Shown here piece after piece: positions 8,134 to 17,420 of a stretch of DNA of 38,498 nucleotides. The position numbers and the translations under genes are program-made. Origin of the DNA: Acidobacteriota bacterium (GTDB lineage: Bacteria > Acidobacteriota > Terriglobia > Versatilivoradales > Versatilivoraceae); contig JAJDUG010000066.1 in NCBI GenBank assembly GCA_022826755.1, positions 1 through 38,498 on the forward strand, in the 5' to 3' direction. The notes under the pieces were generated by a model. It had not been told where the DNA came from, ran no database searches, and saw only the letters and a program-made list of their open reading frames with translations. How positions within the stretch are numbered: position 1 is the stretch's first letter; the number at the start of each line of letters is the position of its first letter.

Positions 8134-10050
8134 TCAGCCGGCGACCGTCACCAGGGCTTCCGCCAGCGGCCCCTGGGAGACCCCGTCCACGGCGATCTCG
8201 GCGGTCATCAGGCGGCGCACCCCGTCGGCCGCCTCGGGGGCGGTGGCGGCCAGTCGGATCTCGCCCTTCCCCTCGGCCGGCAGGGTGAGCTCGGAGAACT
8301 CGCCGGCGGCGCTCCATCCCTCGGGAGGCACCAGGCGGGCCTGGAAGGTGGCTTCGCTTTCCAGGTTGTTGCGGAGCAGCAGCCGGTATTCCAGCGACTG
8401 CCCGGGCTTGACCTCGGCCAGGTAGGGCAGCATCCGCGCCCAGAACAGGTCGATGTACTTGTCGCTGGGCTGGCCTACCAGTGTCCGAAAGACCCGCTCC
8501 TTGCGGTGAATGAAGTCCGAGTACTCCCGCAGCAGCGAGGGGTCGCACTTCCAGACTCCAATGTGACCGGGGCAGATCAGGTCGGGGGCCACCTGGTTCA
8601 TGACCTCGATGCAGCGCTGGTGCATGCCGAGTTGAAAGCTGTTGCGCAGCACCGTGGTCTGATAGGGCCTGGTCTCCACCTTGCCGCTGGCCAGCACCTC
8701 CTGCAGGAAGTAGTTGTCGCCGGTGAAGGCCACCCACTGGCCGTCGATCTCCCCGCTCAGGACCGAGTGGTACTCGGTCTGGCCGGGGGCGAAGTGAACG
8801 TCGAAGGTGTACTCCTCCCAGTCGAAGCGCTCCCGGTCGCTCAGGGTGCGGTCGATGCGGATGGGCTTGTGGAAGGTGCAGGGGGTGGAGCTCCAGGCGG
8901 CGGGGTCGGCCAGGACCTGGGCCACCGCATCCAGGGCCCAGCAGCGGGTTCCGTAGAACTGCTGCAGGTGAGGGATGCCGCAGGTGTGGTCGTCGTGGAT
9001 ATGGGTGGGAATGACCAGGTCCAGGGTGTGCACCCCGTACTCCTTGCGGAGCTGCTTGAGGTGGTGCTCGATGAACCGCATGACCTCCAGCCCGTTGTGG
9101 TCGGCGAAGGTGTGCATGTGGGGATGGAAGGCGTGGCCGTAGTCGACGAACATCGCCTTCCCCGAGTCGGAGAGGATCACGTAGAAGAAGGAACAGGTCC
9201 AGGAGCCCCCCCAGAGGAGATGCTTCGACAGCTCCACGAACCTGGGCTCGGGCAGGTAGAGCATCTCGGGAATGCTCTCCCTCCCGCCGACCCGCATTCC
9301 CCGGCCCAGCGAGACCAGTTGAAGCAGGGACTTCTCCAGGCGATCGATGTCGCCCGCGGGGTCTTCGATCGGCCCTCCGTGGGAGGGCAGCGCCAGGGGC
9401 GTCCCCGAGGCGGAGTGGGTGCGGCCGGCCACCACTTCCCCGCTGAGCGCGTCCCTCAGCGCCTGAATGGACTGCAGGGTGAAGAGGGCGCCGGTCATGT
9501 CTCCGTAGGTGTATTCCATGGCGTGGAGCTGGTAGAGCTTTCCCCCTTCCACCATCAGGTCCCCGCTGAAGACCACCAGCCGCCCGTCGATCTCGGCCAG
9601 CAGGGCCACCGAGCCCTGGGTATGCCCCTTGGCCGGGAGCACGTAGAAGCGGTAGCTGCGCCAGGCAAACTCCTCGTAGTCGTTCAGGGTGGCGGAGACC
9701 GGCAGATCCCGGGCCACCGCCAGGAAGTTGTTGCGGTCGTCGTAGTTGTCGTAGACGCGGCGGGTCTGCCAGAAGAGCTCGGCCTTCTCGAACAGATGGC
9801 GCTCGTACTGGGGGACCGCCAGCACGGCGCCCGCCTCGATCAGCCCGGGATCGCCCCAGCACTGATCGCGGTGGTGGTGGGTATGGAGCACCCACTCCAC
9901 CCTGCGGCAGCCGATCTCCGCCAGGGAGTCCAGCACGGCGCCCGAGCCGGCGTCGATGAGCAGCGCCGACTCGCCGTCCTTGACGACGTAGACGTTGCAG
10001 GTGTCGGTGAAACGGTAGAGGTTCTCGGAAATTCTTTCCATGGTGGCCAT
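8134..10050 (-). CDS. Double metallo-beta-lactamase-fold hydrolase with C-terminal beta domain
   Basis: This 638-residue protein carries two MBL-fold domains in one chain. Domain 1 (about 5-225) has H58, H60 and D62, but Gln63 instead of the usual His, then KGHTQGS (H143), SGD (D164) and a distal SHG (H224). Domain 2 (about 285-525) has an intact THIHDDH (H350, H352, D354, H355), but PGQTEYHS replaces the usual PGHTxGS. GDN and CPGHIG follow. The last 110 residues look like an Ig/NEW3-type beta domain. The start at 10050 has AGGGAG ten bases upstream. The substrate is unknown. Convergent with osmC. Confidence 0.82.
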   Translation of the reverse strand: MATMERISENLYRFTDTCNVYVVKDGESALLIDAGSGAVLDSLAEIGCRRVEWVLHTHHHRDQCWGDPGLIEAGAVLAVPQYERHLFEKAELFWQTRRVYDNYDDRNNFLAVARDLPVSATLNDYEEFAWRSYRFYVLPAKGHTQGSVALLAEIDGRLVVFSGDLMVEGGKLYQLHAMEYTYGDMTGALFTLQSIQALRDALSGEVVAGRTHSASGTPLALPSHGGPIEDPAGDIDRLEKSLLQLVSLGRGMRVGGRESIPEMLYLPEPRFVELSKHLLWGGSWTCSFFYVILSDSGKAMFVDYGHAFHPHMHTFADHNGLEVMRFIEHHLKQLRKEYGVHTLDLVIPTHIHDDHTCGIPHLQQFYGTRCWALDAVAQVLADPAAWSSTPCTFHKPIRIDRTLSDRERFDWEEYTFDVHFAPGQTEYHSVLSGEIDGQWVAFTGDNYFLQEVLASGKVETRPYQTTVLRNSFQLGMHQRCIEVMNQVAPDLICPGHIGVWKCDPSLLREYSDFIHRKERVFRTLVGQPSDKYIDLFWARMLPYLAEVKPGQSLEYRLLLRNNLESEATFQARLVPPEGWSAAGEFSELTLPAEGKGEIRLAATAPEAADGVRRLMTAEIAVDGVSQGPLAEALVTVAG

Positions 10051-10127
10051 GGGCGTCACGCTCCCTGAAGATCCAATTGGGCCGAAAGGACCCGCAGGAT
10101 ACCACCTTCTCCCAACGCCACCAAGGG

Positions 10128-10357
10128 GATGCCCCCCGGGAACGCGGGCGTGCCGCCCGCACCCATGCCCGGCACAGCCTCGCCGGTCTCCGCCACTGGG
10201 TACGACCGGCAAGGGCGCCGTGGGTTTCCTTGGGACCTGCCGTTGCGTTTCACCCCGAAAGGCCGGCTGCCAGCCCGCAAGGTCGTAGCAACGCTCCGCG
10301 ACCTCCGCCAAGAAATAAGGTTGCGGGCGGGACGCCCGCGTTCCCGGGTGGGGCTCC
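10128..10357 (-). repeat. Family A repeat copy 5, inverted
   Basis: A complete copy in opposite orientation to those at 79-306 and 6469-7157, with both terminal hairpins. It lies between the MBL-fold gene start and the end of the chelatase operon. Confidence 0.85.
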
Positions 10358-10424
10358 GCCCGCGGTCGATCCGGTGGGGGGCCGGCGCGGCGTCCCGAGA
10401 GTGAGTGTCGCCGCTCGTTCCTGA

Positions 10425-12638
10425 TCAGGAGAGGTTCAGCGCCCGGGACTGCTCCTCGATGGAGGCGTAGAGTTGCCGCTTCTCCGATTCGCTGGGGGTG
10501 TTGCGGTAGGCGCTGAGGAGCTCCTTCATGCTCACCAGGCCCTTGTAGAGGCCGGCGTTTTCCAGGGGGGGCGTGAGGTAGGAAACCAGCTCGGCGCTGG
10601 TGCGGCGCTTGGCGATGGTCCCTTCGGAGGGATTGTTGACGCTGTAGAGGTAGAGGTGGGGCATGGCCCCCAGCAGGCGGTCGGGCCAGCAGCCGGAGGA
10701 GAGCCCGACCTGCTTGCCCGGCATGAATTCAGCCGCCCCGTGGGTTCCCACGTGGATGAGGGCGTCGGCGCGATAGACTTTCTGCAGGTAGGAGTAGAGG
10801 GCCATGAAGCCGTGGTGGGGGGCGCCCCCCTGGGCCGCCAGCATCCGCATGGGATCGCCCTCGTAGCCGAAGCCGGGCTGGACCCCGATGAAGGCGTTTC
10901 CCAGCCGGGCGCCCAGGATCATCAGCTCCCTGCCGGAAGCATTGAGGACACCCGGGGCCGGACCCCACTCCCGCTCGATCTCAGCCACGTGGGGACACAG
11001 GCTGCGGTACTCCTCCACCGGCATCCGATAGGCCACGTTGGCCACCGTTCCCCAGGCCTGGGAGTTCCCCTCCAGCACCTGGCGGCGAAGTTCCTCCGGA
11101 CCCTGCAACCGCGGGATGTCATAGCCCTCGGCCCGCAGCCGGGTCAACACCTCCAGCAGGCTGGCGAAGACGTCCAGGTCGGCGGCGGTGCCCAGGTTCC
11201 CCTTGTTGGGGGGAAAGCAGAAGATCACCAGGGCCAGCTTGAGGCCGTGGCGGGGAGCGGTCTGCAGGCGGTTCCAGCCCGCCAGCCTGGCGGCGATGAG
11301 CCGGCAGCGCTCGGCCAGCGGTTCCGGCTGGCGGCTCTTGTGGCGCACGCCCCCGAAGAGGCGGGACTCGGTGGCTCCGTCCAGCTCGGGGATGGCCACC
11401 TGCATGGCGGTCTGCACCGGATTGAGACCCACCCGGCTCTGCTCCCAGTTCTCGATGGTCTGCAGGTCGAGCGAGACCAGGGAGCGGAAGGGAACGCCGA
11501 GCTCCCGGAGAAACTCCACCGAGGCCTCGGTGTCGTTCATCACCGGCCCTCCCACGAAGCTGAACCCGGTCAGCGAAACGACCTGGCTGACCCGCGGACC
11601 CGGCCGTCCTTCAGCGCCGCCCGCGGAGGGCGTCGGGTCGCCGTTGCCCTCCTCCAGGAAGTAGGCGCGGCAGGCCTCGCGGTTGTCCATGAAGGTGGAG
11701 ATGGCCGCCACCACTGACAGGCCTTCCGACTCGATGGCCCCAATGAGGCCGTCGTAGTGCCGCCGGGCCTCTCCCACGATCTGGGGACGCATCAGCAGCA
11801 GGCCGACGGTGGCCCGGGGATCGAGGCTGCGCCCGGTGGCCGCCCGGTACCAGTCCCGATAGGCGCTGAAACTCTCGAACAATTCGGGGGCCAGCGGGTG
11901 ATAGAGCCCGGTGGAGGGCCGCACCTCGGGCGGGTCGGGCGACGCCAGGGTGGCGTGGCCCGGGACGTAGTGCTTGACGGCGTGCAGCAGCATCGAGCGG
12001 ATGTTCTTGGGAGTGGGTTGCAGGAAGTGGCAGTAGAGGATGAGGTAGTTCTTGATGTCCCTCAGTTTCCCGGCGCCGGGAACGAACTTCAGGATCCCGG
12101 GCAGACGCGCCGCCAGCTTGTGGTAGGAATTGAAGCGCCCGCCGCGGCTGGCGGCCCCGCCGCCCGACCGGGAGGCGGTTCGCCGGGACATCAGCTCCGA
12201 CATCCAGGTTCCCAGCCGGTGAGCCAGGCTCAGCCCCGATGCCGGACGGGCGGCCCGGCGGCCCGAGCGCTTGAGGGTGGCCATCAGGCGGCCCAGGTCC
12301 AGCTTGCCCATGCGGGTCCGGCCCATCAGGTCGGCCAGGCAGTTGAACACGATCACGGCGTGGTGGCGGTGGCGGAAGCGGTCCAGGGCTTCCAGCAGGC
12401 GCCGGCTGTTGTCCGAATCGGTCAGGTGCATGACCAGCACCAGGTGGGCCCCGGCGAGGTCTTCCAGGGCCGCCTCCCACTCGGGCTCGGACCAGGCGGC
12501 CCCGCCGTTGTGGGCGGCCAGGTCCAGCTCCAGTCCGTGCTCCCGGATCTCGCTTTCGGCCCGGCGCAACGGAGCCAGGATGCTGGAGCCCACGTAGAAC
12601 ACCACCACCCGGACCGGACTGGGGGCTGAATCGTTCAC
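10425..12638 (-). CDS. bchH: Magnesium-chelatase H subunit (BchH/ChlH-type), N-terminal half
   Basis: The large porphyrin-binding subunit of a class I chelatase, here only the first 737 residues. It begins with the DUF3479-like domain (VVVFYVGSSILAPLRRAE) that marks BchH/ChlH rather than CobN. The CobN/Mg-chelatase core follows: FNSYHKLAARLPGILKFVPG, GLYHPLAPELFESF, VSLTGFSFVGGPV, HVGTHGAAEFMPGKQVG and NNPSEGTIAKRR. It ends just after ENAGLYKGL and SRALNLS, the natural linker before the C-terminal region. The GTG start at 12638 overlaps the stop of the C-half gene (GTGA) and has AAGGAG seven bases upstream. Cobalt or another metal as substrate cannot be excluded. Confidence 0.9.
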   Translation of the reverse strand: MNDSAPSPVRVVVFYVGSSILAPLRRAESEIREHGLELDLAAHNGGAAWSEPEWEAALEDLAGAHLVLVMHLTDSDNSRRLLEALDRFRHRHHAVIVFNCLADLMGRTRMGKLDLGRLMATLKRSGRRAARPASGLSLAHRLGTWMSELMSRRTASRSGGGAASRGGRFNSYHKLAARLPGILKFVPGAGKLRDIKNYLILYCHFLQPTPKNIRSMLLHAVKHYVPGHATLASPDPPEVRPSTGLYHPLAPELFESFSAYRDWYRAATGRSLDPRATVGLLLMRPQIVGEARRHYDGLIGAIESEGLSVVAAISTFMDNREACRAYFLEEGNGDPTPSAGGAEGRPGPRVSQVVSLTGFSFVGGPVMNDTEASVEFLRELGVPFRSLVSLDLQTIENWEQSRVGLNPVQTAMQVAIPELDGATESRLFGGVRHKSRQPEPLAERCRLIAARLAGWNRLQTAPRHGLKLALVIFCFPPNKGNLGTAADLDVFASLLEVLTRLRAEGYDIPRLQGPEELRRQVLEGNSQAWGTVANVAYRMPVEEYRSLCPHVAEIEREWGPAPGVLNASGRELMILGARLGNAFIGVQPGFGYEGDPMRMLAAQGGAPHHGFMALYSYLQKVYRADALIHVGTHGAAEFMPGKQVGLSSGCWPDRLLGAMPHLYLYSVNNPSEGTIAKRRTSAELVSYLTPPLENAGLYKGLVSMKELLSAYRNTPSESEKRQLYASIEEQSRALNLS

Positions 12639-14371
12639 GGGGCGACTCCTTCCAGGGCGTCCTCCAACCCGGCGAACACTTCCCGCAGTCGGCGCAGCAC
12701 CTCGGGCCTGGCCGACCAGAAGCCCCGTCCGGAGGCTTCCAGCAGCCGGCCCACCAGGGTCTGGGCCGAGTGGGGGTTGAGGCTCTGCAGCCGCTCTAGC
12801 ATGCGGGAGTCCAGCACGAAGGTCTCGGCCACCTCGTCGTAGATCCAGTCCTCGACGGCATCGGCCGTGGCCGACCACCCGAAGGTGTTGGTGAGCTGGT
12901 GCTCGATCTCGGCCACGCCGCTGAAGCCGTGCTTGAGCATGCCCTCGTACCACTTGGGATTCAGCACCTTGGTGCGGCTCTCCAGTTGCAGGGTTTCCTC
13001 GAGGGTGCGGACCCTGGATTGGGGGGTGAGCGAGTCGGACAGGTAGACCCGGGGCCGCTTGCCCGACCGTTCCTCCACGGCCTTGGTCACCCCTCCGAGG
13101 TACTCGAAGTAGTGGTCCACGTCGGAAATGCCCACCTCGGTGCTGTCGATGTTCTGATAGCTGGCTTCCACCCGGGAGAGGGCGCTGTCCAGCAGCGCCT
13201 GGGCCTCCGTCCCCTCCATGGGCCGGCCCCGGGCGTCGCGCCCGTAGGCGAAGCACTTGCGCTTGACAAAGAGGTCGCCCAGTTCCCTGGCGTCCTCCCA
13301 TTGGCTCTGCAGCACCATGAAGTTGACGTTGGTGCCGTAGTTCCCGGCGGCGTTGGAGAACACGCGGGTGGCCGCTTCCTGGAAGGTGGACCGGTCCCGG
13401 GCCATCTGCCGTTGGACGTGCTTGCGGACGAAGTTCCGCTCCGGGGGCTCTTCCAGGGCGGCCACCCGCTTGACGGCGCGGTCCAGCAGCTCCATGGTGG
13501 AGGCGAACAGGTCGCGGAAGATGCCCGAGACGGTCATGACCACGTCGATTCTGGGCCGTCCCAGCTCATCCAGGGGAATGGCCTCCACCTCGGTCACCCG
13601 GTTGAGTCCGTCCCGCACCGGACGCACTCCCAGCAGCCAGAGAACCTGGGCCACCGCTTCTCCCTCTTTCTTGATGTTGTCGATGCCCCACAACACCATG
13701 GCGATGGACTCGGGGACCCGGCCGGCCTCCCGCCGGTGGCGTTCCAGCAGGGCCCGGGTCAGGGGCTCGGCCCGGCGAAGGGCCAGGGCCGATGGGATGG
13801 CGTAGGGATTGACGGCGTGGGTGTTTCTGCCGGTGGGCAGAATGGCGGGGTTCTGCAGCAGGTCCCCCCCGGGTCCGGGCGGCAGGTAGTTCCCTCCGAG
13901 GGCGGCCACCAGACCCTCCAGTTCCCGGTTGGACTGCAGGCGCAGGTTCAGCCCGGACAGGAAGGCCAGGACCTCCAGGGAGGTATCGGCAGGCACCCCG
14001 GCGCGCTGCTGGAGCCACAGCGCCGCCTCCCGCTCGGGCCGATCACCCCGCGCCGGCAGGCGCCGCACGGTCTCCCGGGTCAGCCTCTCCACCGACTCCC
14101 GCTCCCGCATCCGCTCCCCGGAGGACTGGCTCTCCTCCAGCAGGCGGGCATAGGGCGGCAACCCCAGTCCCGCGGCTATGAGATCGGTCAGGGCGGGAAG
14201 GCCGAGCTCGGGACGGGGAAAGGAGGCCACCATGGCCAGCAGGTGAACGGTCTCGGCCGCGACGCCGGGTTTTCCGAAGGTGTGCAGCCCGGTGGGAATG
14301 AGGCGCTGCTCGATTTCCAGCACCCGTTCATAGAGGGCCAGCACCCGGCGGTCTCGTTCTTCGCTCGTCAT
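12635..14371 (-). CDS. bchH: Magnesium-chelatase H subunit (BchH/ChlH-type), C-terminal half
   Basis: This 578-residue protein matches the C-terminal part of BchH/ChlH. It starts at EIEQRLIPTGLHTFGKP, continues through NPYAIPS and MVLWGIDNIKKEGEAVAQ, and ends with NPKWYEGMLKHGFSGV, LTNTFGWSAT and EASGRGFWS. Together with the neighbouring gene it gives 1315 residues, the length of one whole H subunit, so nothing appears missing. The order is reversed: this C-half gene is transcribed first and overlaps the N-half gene by GTGA. The ATG at 14371 follows weak SD sequence. It probably assembles with the N half, the D subunit (14625-16553) and the I subunit (17421-18539). Confidence 0.9.
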   Translation of the reverse strand: MTSEERDRRVLALYERVLEIEQRLIPTGLHTFGKPGVAAETVHLLAMVASFPRPELGLPALTDLIAAGLGLPPYARLLEESQSSGERMRERESVERLTRETVRRLPARGDRPEREAALWLQQRAGVPADTSLEVLAFLSGLNLRLQSNRELEGLVAALGGNYLPPGPGGDLLQNPAILPTGRNTHAVNPYAIPSALALRRAEPLTRALLERHRREAGRVPESIAMVLWGIDNIKKEGEAVAQVLWLLGVRPVRDGLNRVTEVEAIPLDELGRPRIDVVMTVSGIFRDLFASTMELLDRAVKRVAALEEPPERNFVRKHVQRQMARDRSTFQEAATRVFSNAAGNYGTNVNFMVLQSQWEDARELGDLFVKRKCFAYGRDARGRPMEGTEAQALLDSALSRVEASYQNIDSTEVGISDVDHYFEYLGGVTKAVEERSGKRPRVYLSDSLTPQSRVRTLEETLQLESRTKVLNPKWYEGMLKHGFSGVAEIEHQLTNTFGWSATADAVEDWIYDEVAETFVLDSRMLERLQSLNPHSAQTLVGRLLEASGRGFWSARPEVLRRLREVFAGLEDALEGVAP

Positions 14372-14533
14372 CGATCCCCCGAACAGCTTGAAACGACAGT
14401 GAATAGTGGCTAGTGATCAGTGGATAGTTATTAGACCCAAACGTTAAGCGTCTTGTCGGTCTCGGCGCAGTCGTTCAAAAAAACGCAACCAAGTCGTCAG
14501 GCACGTACCGGTTCCCGAAATCCTCCGCCGACC
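14372..14533. other. Non-coding gap upstream of the bchH C-half gene
   Basis: No gene seen. It contains the direct-repeat-like string AGTGAATAGTGGCTAGTGA next to the start of the C-half gene. No clear promoter or terminator was seen. Confidence 0.5.
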
Positions 14534-14610
14534 ACTCTTCACTCTCCACTCTTCACTCTCCACTCTTCACTCTCCACTCTCCACTCTCCACTCTCCACTC
14601 TCCACTCTCC
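14534..14610. repeat. Minisatellite of eleven 7-bp units (ACTCTYC)
   Basis: Eleven exact tandem units: three alternating ACTCTTC/ACTCTCC pairs, then five ACTCTCC. It lies just after the D-subunit stop and before the split H genes. The strand bias (pyrimidines on plus, purines on minus) makes it prone to slippage and to H-DNA or R-loop structures. Confidence 0.95.
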
Positions 14611-14624
14611 ACCAAAAGCTCCGC

Positions 14625-16553
14625 TCAGCCTCCTGTTCCAGCCCGGACGTCGTCGGCCACCGATTTCACCGCCTGAAACAGCGCCCCCTGGTCCGTCCCG
14701 GGCAGCCGCAGGTAGCGCGCCCCGGTCCAGTCCGCCAGGGTCCGGCCCTCCTCCCCGGCCAGGAAGGAGGGTCGGGTATCCACCACTACCGCGGTCAGGG
14801 CTTCCCTGCGGATCTCGGCCCCCAGCAGCCGCAGTTCCTGCTGCAGGGCGGCTGGGGTGGGCCCCGGACCCGAGGGAGCGGGACGGGCCGGACGATTGGC
14901 CCGACCGTCGGTGAGAATCAGCAGCACCGGCTGGGGAGAGCCGCGCAGCCGGGCCGCGCGCGCCACCGCCAGGGCCTGCACCAGCCCGGCGGCCAGAGGC
15001 GTGGCTCCGCCGGCGGGCAGCGCCTCCACCAGCCGCTTGGCCCGCTGCACGCTCCGGGTGGGCGGGAGCAGCGTTTCCGCGCCCTCGCCGCCGAAGCGGA
15101 CCAGCGCCACCTGGTCGCGAAAGACGTAGGCCTGCTGAAGGAGCCGGGACAGGGCCCCCTTGGCCTGGGCCATGCGGTTCACGGCCATACTACCACTGGC
15201 GTCCACCACGAAGACAAACAGGATCCCCGCCTTGCTCCGAAAACGGCGGAAGCGCAAGTCGGAGGCCCGGATGACCATAGCGGCGCCTGCCTTTCCGGCT
15301 CCGCCCAGCCCGGCGGCGGCAGGACGACTCGCCCCCCCCGCGGCGGCCGCCTGCCGCCGGCGCCAGGACTGCCAGGGGGCCGCCGCCCGCAGGGTGGCCG
15401 CCACCGCGATGGAGCGCCTGCGGTCCGGCCTCGGACCGGTGCGGAAGGCCCTGCCCGGCGAACCGGGAAGCCTCCGGGGACCGGGCCCTGTCCGGCGGCC
15501 GGCGGCCCGGGCGGCCGGGAGCCCGGCGACCAGGTCATCGGGAAACTCTCCGGGAAGGGGGTCCACCGGCATGGGGGGCTCATCCGCGGGACTCGAGCGG
15601 TCTTCGCCCGGGGCGCCGGGCTCCGAGCCGGGGTGTTCGGCCGGGCCCCCTTCCTGCGACGGGGCCTGCGCTTGCCGGGGGCCGGCGGCCGGTTCCTCAT
15701 CCTCCGGCAGGGCGCGAGGCCACAGGACCAGTCGGGCCGCCATCTCCAGGTCCTCTTCCGACACCCGACCGCGTCCGCACAGGGCCGCGTGGGCCCGGGC
15801 CGCCAGCATGGCGAACAGGTCCAGCCGGTGCCCTTCCAGCCCCAGTCGAGCGGCGGCGGAGATCAGTCGGCGCAGGTCGTCCTGGCGGAAGTCGACCCGG
15901 CCCAGAAGGCGCCGGGCCTGCCGGATGGACTCGGCCGCGGCGGCGGGTTCCGGACCCCGCTCGCTCTGTTCATGACCCTGCAGGAGTTCCAGCACCTGTC
16001 GCCGCTGATCCAGGTCGGCGGCAGGGGCGCCCTCCACCAGCAGTCCCACCCGGGCCCGAACGATGGCCGCGGCAGGGCCTTCAGCGGGGTCGTAGGTTCC
16101 TACCAGGGTGAGTCTGGCGGGGTGGGAGGTGCTCACTCCTTCGCGTTCGACCCTGACCCGGCCCGAATCGAGCGCCGAGGCGATGGCGCGAAGGGAGGAT
16201 TGCGGCAGCAGATTGATGTGATCCACCTGAAGAACTCCCTGGTCGGCCCGGGCCAGCAGTCCCTCGCGGTAGCGCCAGCCCGGCCCGGCCGCCGCCGGCT
16301 CCGGACTCAAGCCCCCCAGCAGGCGGTCCTCGCTTACGCCCAGGGGAACCTTCACCAGAGGGGCCTCCCGGCCCCCCGGGCTCAACGCCTGCAGCAGGGA
16401 GGCGAAGGCCTTCACCAGCTTGCGCCTGCCCGTCCCGGAAGGCAAAGCCATCAGCAGGCCGCCCAGGCGCGGCTCCACCGCCAGCAGCCGCAGGGCCCGC
16501 TTCGCCAGCGGCTGACCCACCACGGAACGGAAGGGATCATCGGAAGCGGTCAT
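14625..16553 (-). CDS. bchD: Magnesium-chelatase D subunit (BchD/ChlD)
   Basis: A cytoplasmic 642-residue partner of BchI in the AAA motor of the chelatase. An N-terminal AAA-like domain (about 8-290) has a degenerate P-loop, LPSGTGRRKLV (38-48), without the GKS/T lysine, as usual for D subunits, so it probably does not hydrolyse ATP itself. A Pro/Glu/Ala-rich linker (about 300-400) follows, with an arginine-rich stretch behind it. The VWA domain (449-642) has a complete MIDAS: DASGS (D451, S453, S455), T518 and D549. The ATG at 16553 has only a weak SD. It is separated from bchI by an 868-bp repeat block and from the split bchH by 254 bp with a minisatellite. Confidence 0.9.
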   Translation of the reverse strand: MTASDDPFRSVVGQPLAKRALRLLAVEPRLGGLLMALPSGTGRRKLVKAFASLLQALSPGGREAPLVKVPLGVSEDRLLGGLSPEPAAAGPGWRYREGLLARADQGVLQVDHINLLPQSSLRAIASALDSGRVRVEREGVSTSHPARLTLVGTYDPAEGPAAAIVRARVGLLVEGAPAADLDQRRQVLELLQGHEQSERGPEPAAAAESIRQARRLLGRVDFRQDDLRRLISAAARLGLEGHRLDLFAMLAARAHAALCGRGRVSEEDLEMAARLVLWPRALPEDEEPAAGPRQAQAPSQEGGPAEHPGSEPGAPGEDRSSPADEPPMPVDPLPGEFPDDLVAGLPAARAAGRRTGPGPRRLPGSPGRAFRTGPRPDRRRSIAVAATLRAAAPWQSWRRRQAAAAGGASRPAAAGLGGAGKAGAAMVIRASDLRFRRFRSKAGILFVFVVDASGSMAVNRMAQAKGALSRLLQQAYVFRDQVALVRFGGEGAETLLPPTRSVQRAKRLVEALPAGGATPLAAGLVQALAVARAARLRGSPQPVLLILTDGRANRPARPAPSGPGPTPAALQQELRLLGAEIRREALTAVVVDTRPSFLAGEEGRTLADWTGARYLRLPGTDQGALFQAVKSVADDVRAGTGG

Positions 16554-16668
16554 TGAAATCCGTTGAAGAGTGATCCATGAAGGACACGAAGGACCAGGAA
16601 ACTGCAGACACAACTTGTCGTGATCGCCCGCCGCAATCCGGTGGCGCGGCGTTGGCCCCCCTCCGCAT

Positions 16669-17405
16669 CAGCCAGGAATAAGGTTGCGGGCGGGACGCCC
16701 GCGTTCCCGGGGGGGCTTCGCCCTTGTCCACTCCCCCTCACGGGGGAGAGTGATTTGCCGGCTTGCAAACGGCGCCTTGCCCGATTCCTGGGCGGGGTGT
16801 AAATCTTGTTCCCGTTTTGTTGGGGGGTTGATGCCCCCCGGGGAACGCGGGCGTCCCGCCCGCACATTTGCCCGGCACGGCCTTGACCGACTGCGCCGCT
16901 GGGATGGAACGGCAACGGGGCCTTGCCCTTCATTCGGACTGGCCATTGCAGTTCACGCCGGCGGGGGGACTGCCTGCCTGCAACCTTGCGCTGTCGCTCC
17001 ATCTCCTCCAGCCAGGAATAAGGTTGCGGGCGAGACGCCCGCGTTCCCGGGGGGGCTTCGCCCTTGTCCACTCCCCCTCACGGGGGGAGTGATTCTGTGG
17101 CTTGCAAACGGCCCCTTGCCCCATTCCTAAGCGTGATGTAAATCATGGCCCCGGTTTGTTGGGTGGATGAGGCCCACCCGGGAACGCGGGCGTCCCGCCC
17201 GCACATTTGCCCGGCACAGCCTTGACCGACTGCGCCGCTGGGATGGAACGGCAACGGGGCCTTGCCCTTCATTCGGACTGGCCATTGCAGTTCACGCCGG
17301 CGGGGGGGGGCTGCCTGCCGGCTACGTTGCGCTGCCGCTCCGCCTCCTCCAGCTAGGAATAGGGTTGCGGGCGGGACGCCCGCGTTCCCGGGGGGGGCTT
17401 CGCCC
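16669..17405 (-). repeat. Family B hairpin repeats: one partial and two complete units with spacers
   Basis: A tandem block between bchI and bchD. The right-hand end of one unit (16669-16724), a spacer, a complete unit (16829-17057), a second spacer and a complete unit (about 17172-17405). Each unit ends in hairpins of the type GGGAACGCGGGCG/CGCCCGC. The interiors are a diverged version of family A in the opposite orientation. The two complete units and spacers are nearly identical, indicating recent amplification. Spacers contain a CTCCCCCTCA/CGGGGGGAG stem. No gene is present. Confidence 0.85.
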
Positions 17406-17420
17406 GTGGTTCTTGACTCC

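Noticed and set aside
8506..10068. 520-residue plus-strand frame opposite the MBL-fold gene
   Set aside because: It has no recognisable motifs; the minus strand has clear MBL motifs.
10425..14371. Assignment of the H genes as CobN
   Set aside because: The DUF3479-like start and the KWYEGML and LTNTFGWSAT regions are BchH/ChlH-type, although cobalt as substrate remains possible.
12899..14413. 504-residue plus-strand frame opposite the bchH C-half gene
   Set aside because: Shadow frame; the minus-strand protein matches BchH throughout.
14534..14610. CRISPR-like or iteron array
   Set aside because: Perfect 7-bp tandem units with no spacers and no replication gene nearby: a simple minisatellite.
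16669..17405. CRISPR array
   Set aside because: The repeats are long units of about 230 bp with related spacers, not short identical repeats with unique spacers.
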